Shown: positions 21,007-31,027 of the stretch, one piece after another | Layout: every line of letters starts with the position of its first letter | Position numbering within the stretch: the stretch's first letter is position 1 | NCBI RefSeq assembly: GCF_025024155.1 | Contig: NW_026251727.1 | Span: 248,001-312,000 of the forward strand | Direction of reading: 5' to 3' | Source: Gamsiella multidivaricata | Taxonomy: Eukaryota; Mortierellomycota; Mortierellomycetes; Mortierellales; Mortierellaceae | DNA length: 64,000 nt | Position numbers and translations under genes: made by a program | The notes under the pieces: model-generated | The model's database searches: none | What the model saw: the letters and a program-made list of their open reading frames with translations, nothing else | What the model was told of the DNA's origin: nothing

Positions 21007-22655
21007 TCATTCCCAAGGAGCCTTGACACCGCGCATTCGACGGTCTTTGCGGACTAACTCTGCCAACTGTTTGAAGTATGCTAGCTTGTCTTCCCTTCTG
21101 TACTGAGTCACGCGTCCACTAGTGCTCGGCATCACAAACATGCGACTACCTCGGACACCTCCCCTGTATCTCGATTCCATAGGTCCTCCATTAGCCCCTG
21201 ATCGACTCTGTCCACTACCCGAGCTCTCGCCTCCGGCACCGTCCGTTTTGACCTTGACCTTGACATCTTCCAACTGCTCAGGTTTGATGCCATTCTTATC
21301 GTCAATGTCCATTCTATCCGGCTTGCTGTCTTCATCCAGTTCAGCCTTTATGGGCTTTTCCTCATCCTCCACTTCCGCTTTGATGCCAAAGCTCTTGCCT
21401 TCAGAGACCTCGCGCTTGAATGGCGACGGTGCTCCCTCAGCAGCCAGCTGTTCCTCCAGTTGTTCAGCACTAGGGCCTTTCTCAAAGTAAGGTGCTAATC
21501 GATATCCTTGATCGTCCAAATTATTCTGAATCGCGTGTTCCCTACCAACGTCATCATGGTCATGTCCAATACCAGTAAGAACCTCATCCTCAGGTTCATC
21601 GTGCCAACTGACCCAAGCTGATTGAAGGCCCAAACCGACCCCGGCGTACATCTCCCAGGCCTGTTTGCTCACAAAACACACGAATCTGGGTCGATATTTC
21701 TTGATCTTAGCCGTCAGAATCGGTGCTGCGGCTCGACATTCTGCGACAGATAGTTCGTTTCCCATTCGAGAAGGGCGATCTACGAGGTTTGAAAGACCCA
21801 TGTTGCAGACCGCGGGCAGGGATCGGTCATCGTCTGGTCGGAGTCGAACACCAGGTGGAAGTAAACCTGTGCGATCAAATGTATGCAGAACACAAATGAA
21901 TGTAATGGGAACACAGAACAGGAGGGTCAGGGTCAATTGACAGAGAAAACATGAGAGAAGCACTTGCTCAAGTATTTTTGAAACCCAAAATTTTTGGTGG
22001 CAATAATAGTCGTTTTGCATGTCCGGGTTCACACTTACCACTCTCAGAAAGACATGGCCAAAAGTGATTCGTGGGTCCTGCAAAATGGTGCGAACGTTCA
22101 CTGCTCTTCACTCCCGGGTTGATCCCGACAAACAAGACATCCAAATCATAATCGATGATGTCTGGTACGAACGACAAATGGGCATAGACCCCAGGTGCTG
22201 CATAACCTGGGTTCCTACCTTGAGTCTTGACTCGCTGTTAGAAGAGCAATTGAAGAAGAATAAACACCGGTTAGGTTTCCAAAACGATGGTATAGAGGAA
22301 TCAAACGATGAGCGATGGTACATACCACCGTTGTTTCCTCCTCCTTCTTGACGACTTCGACGGCAGTTCGCTTATGATGGGGCCTTGTCTTGATACTTTC
22401 GGCGCTGATGGTTCGAGATTTTAACGGTGAAGTAGTCGCAGTAGAGCTGAGGCGAAGACTTTTTCGGACCTGCGTCGTGAGCTCCTTTGTCTCCGCCGTT
22501 GCCTCCTCCTCCTTCACTTCATCTTCTGGTTTGACACCGTTGGAAGAGAGGGTACGCTTCTTGCTGTTCCTGACGCCGTTCGTATCACTGCTTTGGCTGC
22601 TCTCGCCGTTCTTTTCGTGTGCAAATTTCGAGACTAGGGAGTTAAAAGAGGTCAT
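21007..22655 (-). CDS. TDG: G/T mismatch-specific thymine/uracil DNA glycosylase (TDG/Mug family)
   Basis: It removes T or U from G mismatches, and oxidised methylcytosine in animals, to start base excision repair. The exons are 22655-22326, 22234-22039 and 21866-21007 (461 residues); the intron-1 acceptor CTAACAG gives RVKTQGRNPGYAAPGVYAHL in phase. The glycosylase core starts near residue 120. It has the catalytic motif FVGINPGV (Asn149), HHFAGPTNHFWPCL, NLVDRPS, and the wedge motif MPSTSGR at about 421-427, which matches the family's MPSSSAR. Between the core strands and MPSTSGR lies an insertion of about 150 residues, Lys/Glu-rich, with many psi-K-x-E motifs; more occur in the disordered N-terminus. 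It is likely nuclear. It shares a 223-bp promoter with NCE101. Confidence 0.93.
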
Positions 22656-22878
22656 AGTGCGATTGGAGAACTGGATTCAGAGTGGGAAGAGGTGGGAGAT
22701 AGAAAAAGAAAGGAAGAAAAACAAAGACGAACCAAACGATTCTCGCTCCTGATGTATGCAAAAATGGTGGCAAATCCGTGACGGTTGTCTTGGACCCTTT
22801 TGGTTTATCCGCCTTTGTCTATTTTGGCAGCGATCGTTTAATCGATCTGCTCTCGACCTCAAACTGATCCCGGTCCTC
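22656..22878. promoter_or_regulatory. Short bidirectional promoter TDG/NCE101
   Basis: 223 bp separate the two divergent start codons, so both promoters and leaders must fit here. No clear TATA box is visible on either strand. Confidence 0.5.
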
Positions 22879-23167
22879 ATGCCTGTCAAATACAAGTATC
22901 TCATTTCAAAGTAAGGCATCTGTTGCTGAGCTTGAAGTTGACCATTGGATCCTTTATGGCAGCACTCATGTGGCATCAAGCTGATGCCAATCGTCTTTTA
23001 TTTTGTCCGATAGGAGAGGCGACGTTGTGTTTTCAATAGCCTGCGGCATTGGCGCATACTTTCTGTACGAGCATGATCATCCGCGAGAATGGACTCTCAA
23101 GGAGCTGATGCAGCGCAAGGCAGAGAGAGTCAGGACTGAGGGCTGGTTTCCAGAATCATCAAAATGA
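22879..23167 (+). CDS. NCE101: NCE101-like small membrane protein
   Basis: A 61-residue protein from exons 22879-22910 and 23014-23167; the GTAAGG...GATAG intron splits a Lys codon. The sequence runs MPVKYKYLISKRGDVVF, then a hydrophobic segment SIACGIGAYFLYE (about 16-29), then a charged tail, KELMQRKAERVRTEG. Size, a single membrane segment followed directly by FLYE, and the Leu-rich charged end match the fungal Nce101 family, which was named for non-classical protein export. The match is from recalled family pattern, so it is good but not certain. The gene is too short for ordinary length cut-offs and is easily missed. It is divergent from TDG and convergent with the coiled-coil gene. Confidence 0.75.
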
Positions 23168-23409
23168 TCACTATTGAGTCGACTTTATAGATAATATCGC
23201 TACTCCTCTGCCCATCGAATGCTCCTGCGCTAAGCAGGCAGAATAAGGACTGGGTGGGACCCGTCCCTCGTAGCGGGTAGCCAGCAAATGAAGAGCATAT
23301 GATACCTTGGGCGATCCAGAGACTGCAAATAAACAGCTCCCGTCTACATCTCACAGCATCCAGTATGAGATAGGTGTGCTGCGTTGTTTTGTCGATAAAG
23401 ATCTGGTTT

Positions 23410-24275
23410 TTATTTCCTCGGTGCCGGGGGAAATGTGGAAGAGTGGTTCTGCTTATTCGTAGAATTGGATAGCTCGTGAAAGTCGGACCTAATAAAAACA
23501 GGAATAAGGGTCCTCATTGAGCAATTGACAAAGAGAATAGCGTTTAACTAGACAACCGTAAACGGCTCGCTTACATTGCTCGACCCAAGTCCTCAAGCTA
23601 TAGGCATCCCATGTCATCAGCATGAGTAATGATATAGTTAACATCATACATTTTGATCCCCAACAAATGCATAAGGAGACTATAACGGCGGTGACAACAG
23701 ACACGTACGTTGGCCATGAGGTCCTGTAGTTCCTGCCCCTTCCTTGCGAAATGAAGCGGATCAGTCCCGTCCCTTTCTGCTGCGTCAAGAAGTTTGCCAT
23801 CCGATGCTAATGACTTGTCATCGTCCGCAATGGTTTCGATACTGATATGCTTTGCTGCAAGGGCTAGCTGCTTTTTTCTGATCTTGTTGAGTTCCTGAAA
23901 AATGCTTTCCGAGTTGTCGCCTATACTGGCCAAAATGAAAGCAGTCAAGGCAATTGAGCAGTTTGATTAGCACATAGTTTCAAAAAGCATCAGTGGTTCT
24001 TCGCGTTAAAGATGCGATATGTATTCACCGAAGGCCTTCATGTCCCGCTCGTCGAGCATTTTGTCCGTTTGCCTGAATGCAGCTGGGATAACGCCCAAGG
24101 CCTTATCGTGGTCTGATGATGTTAGTTTTGATGCAGGTGGGATATAGTATCCACCTCCATCGTCGCCGCTACTATTGCTCTGGCTATGGCTTTGTGATAA
24201 AGATCCTTGATACGACGATGTGCCGAGACCTATTCTAGAACTTGACCCTTGCCCCTGAGGTGCTTCTGGCTGCAT
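23410..24275 (-). CDS. Coiled-coil protein of unknown function
   Basis: Four exons, 24275-24029, 23920-23709, 23597-23575 and 23488-23410, join in consistent phase to give 186 residues; the third exon is only 23 nt. The first about 60 residues are disordered and Ser/Gln/Gly-rich. A helical core follows: ALGVIPAAFRQTDKML, SESIFQELNKIRKKQLALAA, and a segment with DPLHFARKGQELQDLMANLE. The tail is short and polar. Heptad-like spacing of Leu/Ile suggests a coiled coil, as in subunits of small trafficking complexes such as BLOC-1 or BORC, but that is only a resemblance in style. No membrane segment, signal peptide or known motif is seen. Confidence 0.65.
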
Positions 24276-24592
24276 TGGTAGAGTGAGAGGAAAGAAGGTA
24301 GATGAGAGGAAAACGAGATGTCAAGAGATATGGAAGTGCGGTTGCGAGAGAAAGAGCGATTCGGTCGTTGACAGAAAATGGAGACCTCGATGGCAGTGAA
24401 GGTGGAACTGAGGAAGGTCGGTTCCTTTTCTTGAGCAACGCGCCCGCCGTCTCTCTTTGCTTTCCCTTGGTGGCAAATCCAATTCCTTCACAGTCACCGT
24501 TCTCTGCAAGGTCCAAACAAATGAAAGGCAATTTTTTTTTGTTGTCACCCGCACTCACATACCCCACCGCTTCAACCAAAAACCTCGATACC
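24276..24592. promoter_or_regulatory. Bidirectional promoter region, coiled-coil gene/TRM13
   Basis: 317 bp between divergent start codons. It contains a poly-T run close to TRM13 and no clear TATA box. No gene is seen inside. Confidence 0.45.
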
Positions 24593-26696
24593 ATGGCTGA
24601 AACGAAACGACCTCTAGAGAGCAAGGACCCGGAACCAGTGGCGCAAGCATTGGCAGGAACCCTAGAGCCCCCAGTACTCCATCATAGGTCACGCAACAAG
24701 CGCCAGAAAGTGCAGGGTCAGTGAGGATTTCGCGGGATCGATAAAGCCTAGGCAGCACCTTATATTGTCCGTGGCGCTCTCAGAGGGACTCACCGCATAA
24801 TTCGGCATCATTATTCACTCCCATAGGACCACCACCACCTGTACCTAATCGCCCAAGACAATGTCATTTCTTACTGCTCAGCAAGAACAAGTACTGCAGC
24901 CTCACCGCAAAGCTGGGCAACAAGTTTTGCGGCGAACATTCGATGTACGAACAAATCGCTCCCCCAGCATCTGACAGTGCGTCCGCAGGAGAGAACGGCG
25001 AAAATAATGTTCGAAAGCGCATTCCGTGCCCATTTGACCCTAGCCAGTGAGTGAGAATGTTCATTTATCGCACCCATGCTGATTTGATGGATGTAGAACT
25101 GAATGCTGACGAGCCGCCTTTTGGTTCGCACTGATAGCACGGCTTGGGCAGACGATCTGAAGACACATCTTTACAAATGCAATGCACGACCAAGGGATAA
25201 TCCGGCGCAATACTCCCTGGATGTAAACTTGACATTGCCGCGGCCCGGGCAAACCACAGACAATGGAATAACACCTACAGGAACTACAACAACAACACCC
25301 AAGAGCGATATTCTTGCTACTCTTTCACAGGAGCAACTTCTGTCGCTCATCAAGAAGATCCAGGACTTGCACTCCAAGTGTGTACCGGAGATCAGGACGC
25401 TGATCCTCAACCACCCCGCCCTAGACGAGCGCAAGTAAGCAGACATGGTATTTGAAGTGATTGATTGCAAGTTCATTATCGATGAATGTTGATTCTAATC
25501 CTATTTCACTGCTCGCTATAGGAGAATTGTAAAGAACATCAAGCACGCACACCAGCAGGCATCTCTTCTTGGACATATGAAGCGGCTCAATATGCTGGAC
25601 GACCCAACTTCCTGCTATGTCGAATTTGGCGCCGGTCGAGGCGAACTCTCCAACTATCTCAAAATCGCCGTCGATGACCATGGAACGGCAACATTTATCC
25701 TTGTAGATCGCACACCATCCCGCAACAAGTTTGACAGCGCCATTTTGGGATTAGAAGAGATCAAATCGCTGGTCAAGAGGCACACTATGGACATCAAGGA
25801 TCTTGTCCTCGCAGAGGTCCCTGAGCTGAGACGGGATGTCACCGCAACACAGCGTGAGCCCCCTCTCAAGGAGAACACTACTGGAGCTAACGACGCAGAA
25901 AAGAGCGAGGAGCTAGCGAAACCGGGATATGTGGATAAGAAACCAGTTGTGGCCATGTCAAAGCATCTTTGTGGAGGCGCAACGGATCTCACGCTCAAGT
26001 GTCTCACTCAATACCAGCAAAGGTAATGCTTTGCGCTCCTTGGCATTGGATCTATTTATTCTACAAACAAGTCGCTCTGACACTTTCGATCTGTCTCACT
26101 TTGTCATTAGTGAGCGTGAAAAATCGCCGCTGCCTTCTCCCGTCAAGGGTATTCTGATTGCTCTTTGCTGCCACCAGCTTTGTCACTACTACATGTACCC
26201 CAACCAGGCGTTCTTGAAGGAGATCGACATCAGTCCCGAGGAGTTCGTGTATTTGACACGCATGAGCAGCTGGGCTGTTTGTGTGAATCAGACAAAGTCG
26301 GCCGATAAGCAGGGCGCCTCCAGCAGCAGCAACAACAACAGCAGCAACGGGGGCGCCACCACAGGTGATGATGAACATCGTGTCGAGGCAGATAAGGAGC
26401 TGGAGGAACTTGGGTACGTCCTCAATGCACAATGTGCTCGATGGTGTAAATGATGATGGCGCCGATACGAGTCTACAACTAACACTCGTTTTATTTATGA
26501 CAGCTCTCATATCCCTACTCTGGATTTCCAGGCTCGCGAGCGCCTCGGACAGCAGTGCAAGCGGTTGTTGGATATTGGCCGCGTGCGATATCTGCAGGAG
26601 AATGGATTCGATGCTGAGCTCGTTTATTATGTCGATAAAGAGACTTCGTTGGAGAACTTGGCATTGATGGCAGTGCCTTCATCGTCTTCAGCTTAG
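24593..26696 (+). CDS. TRM13: TRM13-like tRNA 2'-O-methyltransferase (position 4)
   Basis: Trm13 methylates the ribose of nucleotide 4 in the acceptor stem of certain tRNAs. Six exons (24593-24716, 24827-25046, 25138-25434, 25522-26022, 26111-26413, 26504-26696) give 545 residues with all phases agreeing. The N-terminal zinc module RQCHFLLLSKNKYCSL...FCGEH is followed by a CHHC finger, CPFDPSHTAWADDLKTHLYK. The methyltransferase domain has the SAM-binding motif YVEFGAGRGELSNYL, then AMSKHLCGGATDLTLK, ILIALCCHQLC and a C-terminal ERLGQQCKRLLDIGR. A Ser/Asn-rich low-complexity insert (SSSSNNNSSNGG) sits near the C-terminus. The protein is expected in the cytosol or nucleus. It is divergent from the coiled-coil gene and in tandem with AHA1. 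Confidence 0.93.
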
Positions 26697-26940
26697 ACCA
26701 ACAGTAAAACCTCTTAAGTTAACCTCTAGTATCCCAATAATTGATGCTGCGTTTTTTTGTGTCGGCCGGGATCCGAAGAACCATCACGTGCTTTGGTTAT
26801 TACATTGAATGAGATCGCAAAGAGATCTTTACTTTTCCATTCTTTTCCACTCCGTCTACCATCAACGAGGTCACTCTCGATTTGTCACCAACGTCAACAC
26901 ATTCACCCCTTGCAACAACCACAAAAACTAACTGCCCAAC

Positions 26941-28790
26941 ATGAGCAAGGATATGAAGAACGTCAACAACTGGTAAACGTTTTTATTCGTGTTTATATCC
27001 AGACTCGATCCGTTGTGTACCTGGGGTGATTATTGAGATGCTGTGTTTGCCACCATTCAGTCGCCCTGACCATATCGCATACCACACGATATCATTTGAA
27101 CTTCCCCATAGGCACTGGGTTGACAAGAACTGCATCGGTTGGGCCACATCCTACTTTGAAACCGAGCTCAGTGGTGTTTCTGCAGAGGCCAATGGTGCTT
27201 CTGTCAAGACCCTCAAAGTGGCCTCGGTGAACGGAGATGTCGATGTGAACCAGCGCAAGGGAAAGATCATCACCATCTTCGATGTCGCTATCACCCTCAC
27301 CTTCGAAGGTATTACACTATGAGATGTTTGCCGGTCAATTGTCTTACTTTGAATGCGGCAGTATGGCACATTGTGAAAGCAACTGACATTTGTTGACGAC
27401 GTTTAATTTTGTTCTTTTCCTAAAGGTACTACTGCCGATGGCACCGCTGTCACTGGCAAGATCGAGATCCCCGAAGTTGCTCATGACACCGACATCGATG
27501 ACTATGTCGTAAGTTGAGTGCCTATGTCTCTTCCTTTCTGCACCCAACCCATTTTTACAACCTGAATGTACCTATGAGATCGGCGCTTGAAGCCCGACAC
27601 TGACAATGAATGTACTTTTGTTTCAATAACCTCATAGTTTGATGTCACTATCGACAGCGACAGCAGCTCAAAGCAATCCATCAGAGACTTGATCCGCAAG
27701 AACCTGGCTCCTGTTCTCCGCAAGAAGCTTGAGTTGTTCGCTTCTGATCTCATTCGTGGTAAGTCTCCCCACACACCCTGGACTTGAATCGAGACTTGGA
27801 TCAGGATCGCTATGTTTCATTTTACTTTTCGGGAACTAAAAACGACAACCACTCTATTTCATAATCTCCATAGTCCACGGAAAGGATGTTCAGGTCGAAA
27901 GCGACTTCTCGAAGTCCTCAACCCCTGTCCCCTCAACTCCCACTTCCTCCCCCGCTCCCACTCCCATTCCCTCTGCTTCCAAGCCGAGCGCCACGACTTC
28001 TGGCGCTGTTAATACTACTACTTTGGAGGAATCGATTGAGATGCAGGCATCCGCACACGATGTCTACGATGTCCTGTTGAACCAGGCCAAGGTCGCTGCA
28101 TGGACCCGCAGCGGCGATTCGAAGATCGAGGCCAAGGTTGGATCTAAGTTCAGCTTCTTTGGTGGAAATGTTTCCGGCGAGATCAAGGAGTTGGTTGAGG
28201 ATAAAAAGATTGTTCAGAGCTGGCGTCTGGGCTCTTGGCCAGCAGGTACGAGCGGACATGAGATGAATAAGGCATTGTTTTTTATGTCTCCTTCAAAGGA
28301 TATCCCCCCTTCTTTCAGCCGAATGCTCATCATGGCAGTACTTTCTTTTGTACTTTTTTTTTTCTTTTCTTCTTTTTTTCTTTTTGACTCCACAGGACAC
28401 TATTCGACTGTGACGATGGACATTTCCGAAAACACGAACTCGACGGTGATCAAGTTTAGGCAGGAGGGCGTCCCAGTCGGAGAACAGGATATCACCCGTC
28501 AGAACTGGAACAGCTACTACTGGACGGAGATCAAGCGCACGTTCGGGTATGTAGGACAGTCGCTCTCTTCTTCTTCATCGTCTTCATCACGTTCCATATC
28601 CAGTGCTGCTGCATCCTCCCAATCAGCATCATCACCATCGAGCAACAAGAAGAAGCAGAGACGTCGCCGTCGTGCGGACAAGAACAGTAGCGTCGGTGGT
28701 GGTGGTGCTGTGGGACTGTACACGTATACTGGAGCTGGACTCGCAGTACTGACCGCGTTCGCCCTTGGATTCTGGTTTTCCAAAAAATAA
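26941..28790 (+). CDS. AHA1: AHA1-type Hsp90 co-chaperone with C-terminal membrane anchor
   Basis: Aha1 stimulates the Hsp90 ATPase. Six exons (26941-26972, 27112-27308, 27426-27508, 27638-27758, 27874-28245, 28396-28790) encode 399 residues. The N-terminal Aha1 domain shows NNWHWVDKNC, KGKIITIFDV and VRDLIRKNL-like sequence (IRDLIRKNLAPVLRKKLE). A Ser/Pro/Thr linker leads to the C-terminal START-like AHSA1 domain (EESIEMQASAHDVYDVLL to NSYYWTEIKRTFG, about 200-319), where ordinary Aha1 proteins end. Here about 80 residues follow: a poly-Ser stretch, a basic KKKQRRRRRADK block and a final hydrophobic helix, YTGAGLAVLTAFALGFWF, ending SKK. This looks like a tail anchor. A 57-nt in-frame intron candidate lies in the tail. 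Confidence 0.93.
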
Positions 28791-29203
28791 ATACTTTTTT
28801 TTTCTTTTTCTTTTTTTTTTTTTTTTTTTTTGTCAAACGATAGTTATGGTCTCGGTCTCTAATTGCAACAGAAAAGCCCACGGCGAGGACAGCACAGCAC
28901 ACGTACAGACAGAGAGGCGCAACGAGAAAAGGAGTTGGGACATACATGGAGAAAATAAATACTATTCCCTACTCTTTTCACAAATACATTCCCTATATAA
29001 TACCTGGCGCAGGCTATATATACAGACAATAAAAATGCTTCGGTGCATAGTAACTGAAATTGCAACGAAACATTCATCTATTGCATTTGATTTTATTAGG
29101 ATTGTTGGACTGTGCGGCCCGAATCTATCTGCAATGAATGAATTACAGTACATGTCCATGCGATCACAAATGCATATGGGGATGGCAAAGTATATGTGCG
29201 CTA
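28791..29203. other. Convergent spacer
   Basis: 413 bp between AHA1 and the second surface-protein gene. It opens with a long T-rich run (28796-28831), which probably belongs to the AHA1 3' UTR. No gene is seen. Confidence 0.55.
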
Positions 29204-30505
29204 CTAAATACTGTCCCGGCTGTAGCCAGGATGGAGATGGACTTGACGTGGTGAGGATGGTGGTCCAGATCCAGTCTCCAGATACTGTAGACTCTGCTCA
29301 CTGCTGTGCGATGTACGAGCCGATTGCCTCGGGCGGATGCCTCCAGCAATTGCAGCTGCCCTGCCGACTGCAGGGCCAGATCCAGATCCAGAGCCAGAGC
29401 CAGATCCAGTTCCCGCGGCGGGTTCCACGTTCGTCGGAGCATAGAAACCCTTGGCCGCATCCTTGACGAGCGCCATAAAGTTCTCGTGCCTAAACGCGGC
29501 CTCGGACGTATGACCCTCAGGAAGAACCTCACTCATCTCCGGGAAGTTATGCAGATTGTCATTGGATCGGCCGTTCACCCCGGCGCCTATGTATTCTTGG
29601 CGAGCGCGACGTTTTTGGTGGTAGCGGAAAGCGCAGAGGGCGATGAGAAAGACCAAGGCAAGAGCGCCGATCACGCCTCCGAGGATCGCGCCGAGGGACG
29701 AGGACGAGGATCCGGACATCTTGCCGCCGATGTTGGGATCTGCGATGGGGGGTGGTTGTGCGGCGACACCGGAAGGAGAAGAGGGGGGAGGAGAGGGCAT
29801 GAGCAGTGAAGAAGTGGAGGAGACGACCGGCGTTGCGTCCGTTGGCGATACTGTTGCTGTGATCGTCGTTGTAGCAGACTCGGTGACAGACGATTGCGTG
29901 AGGGATATGCTGGAGGAACGCGAAGGGATCGGGGCAATCGTAGATGATGATGATAATGAGGGTGATGATGGAGAAGAACCTGTGGGATCAGGTGATAACG
30001 TTGTAGACGGAGGAACAACAGGGCGAGGAATTAGGGGAAAGGTCATTGTGGGTTGAGGACGACCTGAGGTGTGGGTCAAGCTAGACGATTTTGTCGGATT
30101 CGCCGCCGTAGGAAGGGAGGAGGAAGTCTTTGATGGCGGTGGAGCTATGGGCGCTGGACGAAGCGATCGGGTTGGATGTGGAGATTGAGTTAGGTGCGGT
30201 GGACGCGGAGAACGTGGAGGCCGCTTTGTTGGTTGGGGACGATGGGGCTGCCTAGACTTTGAAGGCTTCGGCTTTGGTCTGTGCGATGGTTTTGGTTTTG
30301 GTTTTGGGTTGGGGTTATGGTGGCGAGGAGGCTCTTTTGTGGGTCTGGGATGGTGGATGGGTGCCTTGGTGTGGTGTGGAGGGCGTTGTGAGCGCGTTGA
30401 TCGGGTAGGAGGGCTCTCACGTGGATCTGGATCATGGCGGCGGTCTAGGCGCGTAGGGCTGATCTGTGGAGGGGAGCCGCGCTCTGGTTCATGGTTACTG
30501 CCCAT
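29204..30505 (-). CDS. Single-pass membrane protein with Pro/Ser/Thr-rich ectodomain
   Basis: An intronless 433-residue frame. Residues 1-120 are Pro/Arg/Lys/His-rich with KPKPKP-type repeats, and residues 125-260 are Ser/Thr/Pro-rich, as in O-glycosylated wall proteins. One hydrophobic helix (about 270-293, LGAILGGVIGALALVFLIAL) is followed by a basic stop, RYHQKRRAR. The C-terminal 140 residues are cytoplasmic if the positive-inside rule holds, and include an acidic segment and a (GS)n run. There is no cleavable signal peptide at this start, so the helix may act as a reverse signal anchor, or an upstream exon may be missing. A (GAAA)15 microsatellite lies about 220 bp upstream. The layout resembles the surface protein at 755-2182, without the Cys module. 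I cannot name a family. Confidence 0.7.
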   Translation of the reverse strand: MGSNHEPERGSPPQISPTRLDRRHDPDPRESPPTRSTRSQRPPHHTKAPIHHPRPTKEPPRHHNPNPKPKPKPSHRPKPKPSKSRQPHRPQPTKRPPRSPRPPHLTQSPHPTRSLRPAPIAPPPSKTSSSLPTAANPTKSSSLTHTSGRPQPTMTFPLIPRPVVPPSTTLSPDPTGSSPSSPSLSSSSTIAPIPSRSSSISLTQSSVTESATTTITATVSPTDATPVVSSTSSLLMPSPPPSSPSGVAAQPPPIADPNIGGKMSGSSSSSLGAILGGVIGALALVFLIALCAFRYHQKRRARQEYIGAGVNGRSNDNLHNFPEMSEVLPEGHTSEAAFRHENFMALVKDAAKGFYAPTNVEPAAGTGSGSGSGSGSGPAVGRAAAIAGGIRPRQSARTSHSSEQSLQYLETGSGPPSSPRQVHLHPGYSRDSI

Positions 30506-30725
30506 GGTCTATCTGATGGTCGAGTGCCCCTGGCTGTCTGCTACCTAAATGGTGTTCAAGGAATGGCGCGATAGATGGTTGAAGGGAGAAAAGGCTTGCG
30601 GGGGAAGGAGGATGTTCGGAGGCGGAGGCGAAGTTGCCAATTGGCAGGAAGTGGGAAGAACGAAACCGGGGGGAGAAAGAGAGAGAGGGAGAGAGGGAAA
30701 GAGAGAGAAAGAAAGAGAGAGATAG

Positions 30726-30727
30726 GA

Positions 30728-30785
<58 letters not shown>
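30726..30785 (+). repeat. (GAAA)15 tetranucleotide microsatellite
   Basis: Fifteen uninterrupted GAAA units embedded in a longer purine stretch from about 30670. It sits in the likely promoter of the surface-protein gene to its left. Confidence 0.95.
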
Positions 30786-30787
<2 letters not shown>

Positions 30788-31027
30788 GAGGGCGGAATGA
30801 GGTTGGCGTCAATGCTTGTTGGCGTGCTTGTGTTTGTGTGGCCGTAGACTATGTGTGGTTGTGCATTGGGCCGTGGGGTGTTCGTTGTTTGACGGCGATG
30901 ATGATGCTATTTGCAGGTCTGTCAGGCACGCGTCCGTTGGGCGTACTGTTCGCCCACTTTGATTCTCGAGAAACTCCCCTTTCCACCCTACAAGCCTGCT
31001 AAAAATAACACTGAAAAAAGGGAACGC

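Noticed and set aside
7141..28790. Idea that SGT1 and AHA1 form an Hsp90 co-chaperone gene cluster
   Set aside because: They are 18 kb apart with unrelated genes between them, so co-location is probably chance.
30495..30812. Minus-strand open frame rich in SFFL repeats
   Set aside because: It is a translation of the GAAA microsatellite and overlaps the start of the surface-protein gene in another frame.
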